Translations under genes and position numbers: made by a program | NCBI GenBank assembly: GCA_000711775.1 | Contig: ARYC01000376.1 | Coordinates: 1-64,000, forward strand | Source of the DNA: Oxytricha trifallax | Taxonomy: Eukaryota > Ciliophora > Spirotrichea > Sporadotrichida > Oxytrichidae | Length of the DNA stretch: 64,000 nucleotides | Reading direction: 5' to 3' | Notes under the pieces: generated by a model | Told to the model about the DNA's origin: nothing | What the model saw: the letters and a program-made list of their open reading frames with translations, nothing else | Databases searched by the model: none | Shown here: positions 22,121-33,827 of the stretch, piece after piece | Layout of the letters: each line of letters begins with the position of its first letter | Numbering within the stretch: the first letter of the stretch is position 1

Positions 22121-24090
22121 TCATGAATCCTTAAGTTCACTAAATTAATCTGGCACGAAGAAATATATCTCTTAAGAATGAATTTCAATTTTATTCCCAC
22201 TAATTAAATCTTTAAATCTCATGAAATTGCATCGAAGGTAATTTTCTGATTGTTATATATCTCCCTTGAAATTCAATGCAAAATCTGAGTAATCATTCGT
22301 AATAATTTTATTAAAGTCTATTTCGTCTAAATGCTGGGTAAGTTACATGTTTTTTAACTCTTTTAGAACCTCGTTTATTTTAGCTTACTCCTTTGATATT
22401 TAAAAAATAAAGTATGCCATAAATTTGAAACGAACTAAATCAAAAAAAATTAATATTTTGATATTCTCAATTGTTCTACATAAATAACAGTTGATTTACT
22501 CACCTCAAGAAATTTAAGCAAAGTATTTTACAACTATTCAAAATCCAATTCATATACACTGGGTATATGTTAAAATTTTTTAACTTGATATTGAGAATTA
22601 TATAGAAAGTTGAAATTTAAAATTATAATACATTAGTATCATTTCAAGTTTTTATTTAGAATTCAATTCAATCACGTCTCCCCATTTCGCCAACTCCTTC
22701 CTATATTTGTAACACAAAATAATTTCATTAATATAAGGGTTTTGTCTATTTTCAGTCTTCAATTCTTTAATTTTGTGAAGTTCTGGGAGAGCAGTTTCAA
22801 TAAAATCTGGTATAGCCATGCAAAATTCCATCTCAAGATTAAATAAAAATTTATTTAGAAATATAAGATGATCTAAGTTGTAGAACCCTCCAATATGCTT
22901 GAACATTTACGTAATGCTTTCTTGTCTGATATTTGTTAATTTTAATTTTCTCAAGAATTATGGATCTATCTTTCCTAATAGTAATTGGATATTCTGAATA
23001 AACTTATAGCCATTAAATTCCAATAATTCTATTTGCTCAATTAAAAATAAAATTTGTTATACAAATATATTAGTATTTGCAGCTTGTTTGGACCAGCTAA
23101 ATCGATATCTTATTGAAAACAACAACTTTTAATCAAATTAGGTTAGATTTTTTTATATCAATACTTAATAAATTAAAAAATAACTGATTAGCTATAATTC
23201 CTTAATTGTTTGATTGTAAGTATACTTATCAAATTTCAAGTTCATTATATTTTTGAGTATTATTTTATTACAATTCCATTCAAAATCTATAATTAAATAT
23301 GGTATAAAATAATTAACAATCAATTGCATAAATATATTTTTAATTAAATTATAATATGTTTTATAAATCTGTAAGATCTAGTTCTGATTAATCTGTTCTA
23401 TAAAATTGCGCAGATGTATTAACAATTGCAATTGTGTTTAAATTCATAGTTTTCAACTTATCTAGTATGATTCTTAGATTTTATTGGTTATGATCGTCCT
23501 TTCTTACTACTACCTAGAAATATTAATGTTTACATAGTTATAAAACTAATAAAACGCTACAATTAAATATTATTGAGGTAATTGTGGTTTTGAGGATAAT
23601 ATTATTTCAAGTTGATTTATCAATTCATCTTCTATAGTGCTTGTGCTCAATATGATATTTACTTATTCATGTTGTCTTCCTAAATTTTCAAGGCTACGAT
23701 TTAAATAATTAAGTGAGTTAAAATAACAATAATAAAATAATTTTAATTTGAAGCAAATCCATGTGACATATTGAATGTTATTTGTAAATTTGGGATTTAT
23801 TGGAATGATCTCATCATTATTACTATAATTATATAAATTTAATATTATCTAATATTTATATACACTTTAAATATGTATATTACTTGCAAAAGTTTTTACA
23901 CTCCAAAATAAAATATTTTTCAATTTTCTTAGAGTAAAACTGATTAAAAGCTGTTGAAATAAAAATAAATAATTTGACTTTTTCTAATATTTAGAGTGAT
24001 TAGCAATATTTTGTTAATTCTCCTAATTTATAGCTACTTATTCTTATTAAGTAACTGCAAAATTGTGATATTAGATCCGATTGAGTTCAT
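22121..24090 (-). CDS. Unknown AT-rich protein gene, IES-interrupted
   Basis: Convergent with the coiled-coil gene before it. ATG at 24090 (MNSIGSNITILQLLNKNK). Segments follow downstream on the minus strand: RSLENLGRQHEQVNIILST near 23690, QVVVRKDDHN near 23510, MNLNTIAIVNTSAQFYR near 23440, a long open stretch near 23160-22652 (SKQAANTNIFVQQILFLIEQ; GGFYNLDHLIFLNKF) and a last MDS near 22390-22121 ending FVPDQFSELKDS and TGA. Leu/Ile-rich with spaced hydrophobic residues, possibly helical or leucine-rich repeats, but no family was recognised. Pointers were not all resolved. Confidence 0.65.
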
Positions 24091-24258
24091 TTTTATTTAG
24101 ATATGACAATTAATTATTGAAGTTATAAAATACTAATTTATTTATCCTTGAAAACTAATTGAGTGAATTTTATAAACTAAATGTATATTGAACTAAATAT
24201 AATGCAGTTAATCCGTTAGTTTGATCTAATTTAATTTGGTAATTTTATTAACTTTAAT
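24091..24258. other. AT-rich divergent intergenic region
   Basis: 168 bp between the start of the unknown gene at 22121-24090 (-) and the old fold-back element. No coding signal. Confidence 0.35.
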
Positions 24259-24676
24259 ATTTTAGGAATACATTCAAGATTGGGAGATTAAATATATTTA
24301 AATTTAAAATCAATGAAATTATTGGCTGTTAAGTGGATCAATTTAATAGATCTAGGGCTAATTTGATGCATAATTCAAATTAGCTTAACTTTATTATTGG
24401 AGGTACTATTTTATCTTCTTCAATAAAGCGAGTTAACTTGACTTTAAAATGAAAAACTTATAAAATCAGTAGATAGTACACTCTTATTAAATTCAAGTTA
24501 AATCATTTCAGTGATGCAATTAAATAGTACCGCCAATAAGAAAGTTTAGATAATTTAAATTATCTATCGTATAAGATCTAGGTCGTTTAAATTCCCATAC
24601 TTTACCTGCCAATAATTTCATTAATTATAAATTTGAATATTTTTAATTTTCACAATCTTGTATGTATTCCTACAAT
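24259..24676. mobile_element. Degenerate fold-back (MITE-like) element
   Basis: Its ends (TTAGGAATACATTCAAGATTGG and, inverted, ATGTATTCCTACAA) and inner blocks (ATTGGAGGTAC on the left, GTACCGCCAAT on the right) match the perfect palindrome at 44005-44421, but the arms have diverged strongly. An older insertion of the same family. It ends 3 bp before the ATG of the next gene. Confidence 0.7.
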
Positions 24677-24679
24677 ATC

Positions 24680-27600
24680 ATGTCAATGATGTCTAACGAT
24701 CAGGAGCTTCTCATGCTCTCAACCTAAATTATAGAAACTCAGAATAAGATATCATAGAGTCTCTCAAATTATCCCAGACTCAACCCAGAATAAATAGCAG
24801 TTAAGGTAAGTCTATAAAGTTAATAATATCTATTTTAACTATAATCATCTCCCTATTCTGAATATATTAATTTGATATTAACATGATGTATAGCCAATAG
24901 AGGTATTAGCAGCATTATTGAGATAAATCGACTATTTATTCAATTAGTATTAAGACTAACAAAGCAAAAATCTAGATAATGACTATGATTAAATGATGAA
25001 TGAAAAAGTCATTGCAGATTGCAATATGCTCAAAATGTAGCTAAATAAGTCTGTAAGTAGTTGCCAAATTATTATTTCTGTAGTTTTTACTTATGAGCTA
25101 AATTTATAGGATGAGATGATTAAGGGATTGAAGACTGAGAAAGATTACTATTCTAAGCAATTAGATTGTCTACGCAAAGAAGTTGAAACTTTGAAAACTT
25201 AAAATCAATAGCTTCAATTGAATATAAGCAATATTTCCATGTTTGATTAGCAACACTAGTAACCGCTCTCTTATTCTTCTTTTGGAGAGCCATCTGTTGA
25301 TAAAAGGTCATCAAGCCAGTCAAAACAAAGCAACAATAATAGATATAATTTTTAATTCAAATAATTTAATGAACTTATGCAAATACTTAATTATATTTAA
25401 ATTCAATTTTTATTTACTGAACAATTAATCAACCTATTAATCTAACAGCAAATAAAATCAAGGAAATAATAACAATCAATAGCTACAATTTTAGATGCAG
25501 TAATAAGAGCAAAATATTTCAGCTCTCTAAAAAGACATAAAAGATCTCAAATTTGAGATACAATAGAAAGATGAAACTATAATCATGAAGCAAGATCAGA
25601 TCTCTTCGTTATAAAACTAGTTAGAAAATATTAAGAAAAATTAGAGTTAAGATTTAGAGAAAGTGAGAAAAGATATTACTAACTAATAAGAATTGGTGCA
25701 ATAAAAAGAGCAAATTATTGCTAAACTTTAAGCTACTTGCGAAGAAATGATGAATGCTCATTCAATCGAGATACCTTTGCATAAATATCAAGTGTCTAGA
25801 AAAGTCGAGAGTCATAATATGCAGAGCCTTGATTAGAGAAAGATTGACAAAAATTTAAGTAAATCTGATAAGAAGTTGTAAAACAGAAGTCTTTCTCAAT
25901 AGAAATCTGCTTTCAAGAATAAACTTTAATTTATGAGAGATATTTATGAAGAAGCCCAGAATGTTCTAGACGATGGAATGAATTTTAACAACGATGAGTC
26001 CCTTAGAATTCCATCTTAAGCAAATTTGAACTCAGTAAATAAAAATAAGAAGAAAACTTTGCAATTTGTTAATGAACCAATGCTCGCCATCGGTGCTGAG
26101 TAACTTATTGACTTGGATGAAGTATTGTGCAATTAAATTTAAGCTGCCAGATTAGCAGAGCAAACTTTGATGGATTTATAAAAAGATGATAAAAAAAATC
26201 TCACATAATTTGATGATATCGCTAATTAATATAAGCAAGTAAAGGATTAATATGCTAATTTATAGAAGTAAAAAGAGGAGCTTATGGAAACTACAAAATA
26301 AGTATAGAAGGAAAACGATTAAGTGAAAGCAAAATTTGCAACTTTACTCGACTAATTCCAGGAGTATGTAAATTTAAGCGAAGAAAGACAATTTTAGGAA
26401 GAATCTTAAATTAGAAACTAGCAAGATTTGATGGTCTAGGAGCTCACTTAAAATATTCAAGAATTAGAATAGCATTCATTTAATTTGTAGCAGGAGCTTC
26501 AGTAGAAAGATGAGCTTTACAATTTACTCAAGAGTGACTTTAATAGATTAGAGGCTAAGTATGAAGAGCAAGAAAAGTAGCACTTAAATTTCGATGGCCA
26601 AAAAGAGCGATAAATTTAAGCTTTAGAAGAGGAAGTAAAGTATCTGCAGAAGCATTTCGAAGTTGAGGTAGGTCTGAGTAAAGATGAAAATGAAATATTA
26701 AAGCGGGAACTTAGAGAAGTAAATGCAAGGAGATTACTTGAGCAAAATCAAATGATTCTTAAAGGACACCCTAATAAGCAGGGAAGTCCTCAAAGAGACA
26801 TCAATCATTCAAAACCCCAAAACCCCTTAGTGAGGTTTATAAGTGCTTTGATTAGTAGGGTAAAGTTGGGGTTTTATTAGGGTTAGGAGAGAAATTAGGT
26901 CAGTTTGCAAAATGAGAAATATAAATTAGCGATTTTTGGGGTCTATTTATGATGAGAAATACTAAGATTTACTGCTTAAGCTTAGGTATGGTGCGAGTAT
27001 TATCATAGACTAACTCAAACCAGTGATGAATTATTGTGCGATTGCAAAGCTATTGTGTAAGAGTGCTTCGACTGTAAGGTATCAATGCTTGCTAGCTGTT
27101 TAGCATTTCAATTCTGGTTCTTGATAACATCCTGTAAGAAAATAAAAGTTCTCTTAGCAGCATATTGAATATCTCTGCGATTCTAGACTCGTAAGTATTG
27201 GGCGCATTTCCCACTTGACTAGAGAGCTGTGATGTTTCATCGCAAGTTTCCTGACATGCGTATCACCATAGACTATCGCAAATATTTATTGAAGGAATGG
27301 TATTACCTTCAAGACCGTCAACAGAGTGAAGAGAGTGATTGACTTTACTCTGCCATTTTATAGTAATAATTTAAAACTATATATATGATTAAATGCAGAG
27401 GTCTATTGATAATAACATCAAGTTCATACACTCTGATGAAGCTGTGTTTACGTTAAACTCCTTTATTAATAAGTCTTGGTACAAGAAGTACGATAATATA
27501 GAAGTGTATGACTAAAAGGTTAAGGTTGTCACTCACGCAATTTTGGCTGGCATCAGTGAAGATTCAGGCTTAGAAACCTATGTTATTCATCCTCACTCTA

Positions 27601-30600
27601 TAAAGCGAGAGCAATATATAGAGTTCTTACAAAAGCTAAGAGATAAGTACAACGATCAAGAGATCATCCTGTTTGTTGATAACCTCTCAGTTCATAAGAC
27701 TAAGGAATCTAAGAAAGCTTATGAAGAGTTAAACATAACTCCTGTGTATAACGTTCCTTACATTCCTCAGTTTAATGGAATCGAATTCTATTGGAGTTAG
27801 ATTAAGACTCACTACAAGAAACTCTTTCTGTATCACTTAATGCATGATCTACCAATCGACACAGTAGACTTAATACAGAGTAGTTGCAAGAGAATAGGTA
27901 AAGACTAGACTATGATATGTGCAAGGAAAGGAAGAATGAATGTTTATTAATAAGTGTTAGACTTAAATGAATTAATTATTTCACATATCAAACGAATTCT
28001 AAAATGGATTTGGCTTATCTTTCTTTTCTTCCTCTGGTGCTTTACTAGGACCCATGTTTCTTCTCTTTGTACAATCAACAGCATCTATATTCATTTCATC
28101 AGGCTTTTAAACTTAATTATAAAGTCTCTTGCTAAATTAATGAATGGTTTGAGACTTTCTCTCTCTGTGAACCTTTGCATTCTCTTTCATTAGAAATATA
28201 CCAGTTCCAGGTTTCCCTAAAAAGTTATTAATCAATGCTTACTAGAGAGATAAGTATGCTTCTTAAGCTTTGCTAGCCATGTCTCGCTTATTAGTATTCT
28301 TTGCTTCTTTTAATCTTCAGGATAAATAGAGTAGCGTTTCAAATGAGCTTCTTCTATAATTTCTCTCAAACAATCCTCTTTTATTGTATCAAGAACGGCA
28401 AAGAAGAAGTTTCTTTCAGGGAACTTATTTGAGAGTTACTTCTTGCTAGGAAGGCAAATAACCTTTTCCTCATCTTTCATTGCATCCTCGTAGAGATTTG
28501 TGACTGAAATCTCTGGCTAGTTAAGTATTTCAATCAGTTTGATTTCTTTGTTTTAAAAACTTTCTTCTCCTCGCAGAGTATTGCTTTTAAGAATGATGTT
28601 ATAGTTACTTCCATCGTTGGAATGAATAGACCAACTGTATACATCGTTGATTAACATCAATTTATTTTACCAGGCTAAATAAGGTATCGATAGAGATCCT
28701 CCTTGTTTCTGAATCTTGAGATCATTTCTTGAGCCTCAACCCTTTTCATTTGTTAATTGAATGATTTCATCTTTGTTCCTCTTCCTATTAATGAATTTCA
28801 AGTTTTAATTTCTAGACTTCTGGATCCTACTGTTTAAAATCTTACTATTAATTATGGGCAACTTATCGGAGGTCAACCCTGTAAAGATACGTGGAGAAAG
28901 TTCGCAGAAGCTGTAACAAACTTCAGAGATGGAGCTTTATTTTTATCAATTTAGTTCCATTAAATTAGTACTAAATTTGTTTAAATTTAATTAGTACTGG
29001 TACTAAATCTGTTTAAGTTTAACTGGTACTAATTTAATAGTACCAAAACTTAATTAGTATATAATTTTAATCCAGAGAGGTTTTAATGGAAAAGTTCCAA
29101 TCTGGTTCAAAACTTAAATGGTACTAGTACCAACTTGAACTTTATCTGAGTTGGTACCAGAATCAAAATTATTAAGAGTAAAATTACAAAAAATTATAGT
29201 TATAAACTGAGGATAACTATGAAGTCTTAGAGCTGAGATCAAACCATCATTAATGCTGTAGCAACTCCTTTATAGTTCAGCTATAGCTATAGAGTTTTTA
29301 AGAGCTTTATAATAGAAATTTAAATTTGAATTTAAACATGGCGGTCAACTTAAATCGTAGAGCGGCACTTTTAGGAGCAGGTCAATCAATGCTAAACTTT
29401 GATTCAACCAAGAAACAAGAAGTTATATATTAAGAGGGAGGTAGAGCTAAGAGCTCTTGAATTTATAGCACAGGTATTTATTATATAGGTTTATAACATG
29501 AAACAGAAAGCTGAGATAGAAGTTTAAACATTAATAAAAGATGTTGAGGAAGAAAAGGAACAGCTTCAGATTTAAAAGATTAAAACTTTTGAATGCTAAG
29601 ACTGCTAAAAATTTTTCTCTACTTATTCGAGTTTGAAGAGACATATGAGAGAGGTTTACTCTGGGAAAGCTAAGGTGTATTTTAAGCATGATAAGATCGA
29701 TGGCAGGAACAAGTGCACGACTTGTGAGAAGTCTTATACTCACTCAGCTAAAGTTGAGAAGCATATGCAGAAGCATCACCTAAGTAAGTTCTTGATTTAA
29801 GATAAAGAGACTTAGATATTAGTGCCCGCTAAAAGAAAATCTAATAATCTTGAGACTTAAAAAGAACAACAGGAGAAGCTCAAGAGGCAGAAGCGTAGAA
29901 TTAATGAATCAACCTGCTGGTAATATCTTTTTAGAATGCTTTTAAGAGAGAGCCATGTATATTCCTGCACTAAATGCAGTAGACCTTAGCAGTTGTATTG
30001 AAAACTACTTACATATAAACGTACCTGCTAAAGCAAAACTCATAGTGGTTGATGACTATGCCTACAAGGTATATCCTTTCAGCTTTCTCCTTAAAAACGA
30101 GCAGTATTAAAATGAGTTTGCTAACGAATATATTGTACTTATAGAGGCTTAGAAAAAAGATTGCAAGAATTTACTCAAGCTAGATGGTGTTATTTTAGGG
30201 TTTGGTTTCATCGCACTAAGGCTAAAAAAGTTTGAAACGACTCTCCGAGATTATCTATATTAAAACAGATACCCAGATGACTTGAATGATATTCAACCTA
30301 ACATGATAAGGGTGTTTAGGAACTTCACGAGCTTGGATACGATTTGAAGCCTGAAAATGATATGCTAAACTGTTGCCCTTTAGAAGTAGTCGTAATCGAT
30401 TTTAATAGAGCCTTAAGACAAGAGATTGTAACCTGAGCAAAGGTTCTTGGTACTCCAGGTTACTTTCAAATTATAGAGAAATGGACTAATGGCTCTAATT
30501 AGTGGGATGTTTGGGCAGTAGCTGCAATAATATTAGAGTGCGATATGGAAAGCATGACTTACAAAAATACAAAATATGAAAAACAATCAATTAACTTAGC

Positions 30601-33537
30601 TGAGAAGCACATAAAACAAGATGATGTATGCTAAGAAATAAAGAAGATTGTAGAGAAGATAATAGTAAGAGATCCAGCATATCCAAAACAATCCTTAGAC
30701 GATATGCTCGGACCAATAAAGAAAGCGAGATTCGAGAGTTACAATAAAGACAATCAAGTAAAATTCGTGTGATATAATTAAACTAATACTCATTAAATAC
30801 ATATTAAAGTCTCATTAAATCTGCCTTTTCTCTACTAACCCTAATAAAACCCAACTTTACCCTAGTAATCAAAGCACTTATAAACCTCAGTAGCGGGTTT
30901 TGGGGTTTTGATTATCATCATCAGGAACAGCAATAATAAGTAGATAATAGAAATGGAGTAAGTCCTTTTAAATCCCAAAGTCAAAGTAATTTGAAAGCAA
31001 ATTCTTATTAAGATTTGAATCAAAGTATGAATTAAAACTAGCAAAGAGTTAAAGAAATGGTGAATTCTAAACTTAAGAAACAATATTATTTTATACTTTG
31101 ATTTACATATTGATAGTTTACTCAAGCTAATTTCGAAAAGTTTAAGAGAGATATCATTGAAAAAGAAAAAATTATTGAAGAAAAGAATCAAGAGATTTTA
31201 AGGTTAAGGATATCATTTGAAGAAGCTATATCTTCTCAAAAATACTAAAATTCCAAACAATCTACAGCTGAACAAGAATTAATGAGAAAAAATATCGTTT
31301 ACGATATAGGGATAGCTCTAGGTAAATTAAGATAAGAACTTTCTAAATCGAAAGCAATGTTGACAAAAGAACAAAATTAATTTGAAAGATTTGACAGTAA
31401 TGTGGTTGCACACAAATAAATACAAGAAGATGGCTTCTTAGCTGATTTACAAGAATACATCCAAGAAATGAGACAGCTTGTTAGCATGGCTAATGAAGTA
31501 TAGTTGCTGTTCTAATATGATATTGAAAAGAATGCCAGAAATAATAGCTTGAATACCTCAAGTCTAAATAACCATATTTAATCTTCAGTTAAGAAAGACA
31601 ACAATATGAGCTATGGGAATTTAAGTTAAGCACCTTAAATGAACTTACTTGATTAGAATTATCAAATAAAAAGAAGTGCTGATAGTTAATTGAGAAATGG
31701 TTAGATTAACTAGCTCTATGATTCTTTGATGTCTTAAGTTTGTAAAGTGGAAAGCTTAATGCAAGATAATGCTATACTTTAGAGAACTCTTCATAAATAT
31801 GAGACTACACTCTCCGAGTTAGATACTGTAAAGTTAACTGTTTAATTAACTCTTTTTAATGATATGGTTACTTAATTTATTGAGAGAAGCAGAAAATGGA
31901 AATGTAATTTTAGACTTGAAAAGGATAGCTGAGTAGCAGCTAAAGGAAATAGTCTCCCTTCAAAGAGAAGTAGAAATTGTTAAGTTTAATGGCCAATCCC
32001 CTTAACCTCAAGCACAGTCTGTGCAACAATTCATAAATCAGTAAAGAGCCCTATAAATTCAAGATCCAAATGAAATCAATCAACTCAGACATCAAGTAGA
32101 AGACTTAAATTATCAACTTATGAAGCTTAAAGCTATCCAATCTGAAAATTCAGAGTTGATATAAGAAAGAAAGACTCTTCTCTAATTATGTGAAGACCTA
32201 GAGAGATAAGTCAAGGATGGCCACAAAAGCTTGGAGGAAGCTTTAGAAAAGATTATGCAATTAGAAAGAGATTTTGCCTGCAAAGAAAATGAGCAAGAGG
32301 AAATTAGGTAAAGGATCACAGAAGTAGCTGAATTGTTTGAGAAGAAAGAAATCAAGTAAAAATACTCATTTGAAGTGCTGTGTGATTTCATTCATGATAA
32401 AGCTAAGAGACTTTTCAGTAAATACGATAATGTTGTAAAGGAGGCAAAATCAGATAAAAATTAATTTGCCTAATAGAGAAACGCTGATTTAAGATTATTA
32501 ACTTCATAAGTTGTTAGTTTATTTTAATTATAGAGTAGGAGAATGATAATTTAAGATCAGTCATTATGCAATCAAACTTTATTGCAAAAGAAGCAATTAA
32601 GAGACTCTCAAGAATGATTAATGAATAGCTTCCTTAAGTGTTTGAGAATTAATCTGAATCTTATGATCAAGAATTGGGCCACATCTTAGATAGAGTAGAC
32701 CATGTTTTCAAAGAAATAAATGAGGAGAATTTCTAACTTAAAGACAGACTGCAAGATATTATTCATTAATTAGACATTTACCAAAATGAGGTAGTTGGCT
32801 CAAAAGACTAGGAAAGATTATAGTTGAGACATAGCGAGGAGCTGTTAAGAAGGGATGTTGAGTAACTAAAGAAAGATAAGGAGAGAATGGTTGACAGAAA
32901 CAGTGATCTTGCCTTAGCTTTGAAGGATATGACTGAGGACTATAAGTTACAGAGGGAAGAAAATGAGAGACTTAAAGAACGCTTGTTCCTCTATGAGAGA
33001 AATAGTTCATAAATGCATTAATCAATAATGTTTACTCCAGTGAGAAATAATACCAATAATTAAATGCAGTACTCTTAACCACTCAGTTAACATTAGCAAG
33101 TTCCACCTCTCAAGTTATTAAGCGACGTGACCAATAGATCAGCTGGAAAGCTTGATATATCTGTAGGACTCAAAAACTTAAATTCTAATCACAGAGATCT
33201 GTAAAATGACTATGCACCTGATATGATGGCAGACATAAGAAGAGAAAATCACATAATTGACAAGTTTTAATTGCTTGGCCAAAGAATGAACTCAAATTAA
33301 TCAACCTCTTAACACCCCATGATAATTAAAGAGTTCTCAGATTTTAGTCAAAAGAGCACAAAAGTAAACAATAAGGATAATGAGAAGGGAGGATTTGATA
33401 ATTACGAGTGCACTTCATCCCACTTCACCGATGAGGACGATGATATGCCAACAAGCCACTAACATTAACTTCATAGCAATTAATTATACTCTGAGAATAA
33501 GAGATCAAACCTGCATCTTTAATAAAACTTCTATTGA
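24680..33537 (+). CDS. Large coiled-coil protein, split by TBE 2
   Basis: ATG at 24680 gives MSMMSNDQELLMLSTQ. Early MDSs are split by AT-rich introns or IESs (about 24805-24890, 25040-25110, 25345-25445). From 25445 one frame runs to 26809, where the TBE interrupts it. Coding resumes at 30911 (DIN|HYHHQEQ) and continues through 31100-33537 with breaks near 31090-31130, 31850-31880 and 32510-32545. The protein is over 1400 residues of heptad repeats (EEKNQEILRLRISFEEAI; EENERLKERLFLYERN) with Gln mostly TAA/TAG. TGA at 33535-33537. No enzymatic motif; likely structural (inference). Confidence 0.85.
26912..27980 (+). pseudogene. TBE 2 transposase, frame broken
   Basis: Starts ATGAGAAATATAAATTAGCG like copy 1. 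The region around the first catalytic Asp is present (IHSDEAV) and so are [10 protein letters not shown] and FNGIEFYWS, but the frame changes several times (for example near 27280 and 27450). The usual LDLNE stop is lost (LDLNELIISH). Not expected to give a full enzyme. Confidence 0.85.
27981..28749 (-). pseudogene. TBE 2 middle ORF, decayed
   Basis: ATG at 28749 opens [23 protein letters not shown]. Homologous to 3247-4016 in copy 1, including the 26-nt GT...AG segment at 28217-28242, but the frame breaks near 28560-28660. Confidence 0.75.
29338..30772 (+). pseudogene. TBE 2 zinc finger-kinase ORF, decayed
   Basis: ATG at 29338 (MAVNLNRRAALLGAGQS). C2H2 fingers near 29590-29775 and kinase-like segments near 30330-30500 (GYDLKPENDMLN, with HRD lost) are recognisable, ending at TGA 30770-30772. 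Several frame breaks and loss of the catalytic loop. Confidence 0.8.
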
Positions 33538-33827
33538 GCTAGAAATCATTGGCATTATACATACCTATTAAATATTTTGAAAATGTGAAATAATTTGATA
33601 CAATTAAATTCAATCCTTTACTTTAGCTTTGCTTCTAACTTTTTCATTAGATATTGTGGTTATTTAGATGATTATCAAATAATTACTTAAGATTTTAAGT
33701 ATAAGTAGAGTAGTAGTATTATATTATACTTAACTTGTTAATAATAAGTATTGCCATTAGAAATACACATATTAAATTATTAGTCATGTATTAGATTAAG
33801 TTTATTTCCTCTAATATTGAAAATATT
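33538..33827. other. AT-rich intergenic region
   Basis: 290 bp between the coiled-coil gene and the zinc transporter, both on +. No gene seen. Confidence 0.4.

Larger units (their letters stand above)
26810..30910. mobile_element. TBE transposon copy 2 (full length, decayed ORFs, 4101 bp)
   Basis: Telomere-like ends CAAAACCCCAAAACCCC at 26810 and its inverse ending at 30910, with ATT duplications at 26807-26809 and 30911-30913. Opposite orientation to copy 1. Its inverted repeats and ORFs differ from copies 1 and 3 by many substitutions, so it is the oldest of the three. It lies in the coding frame of the coiled-coil gene. Confidence 0.96.
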
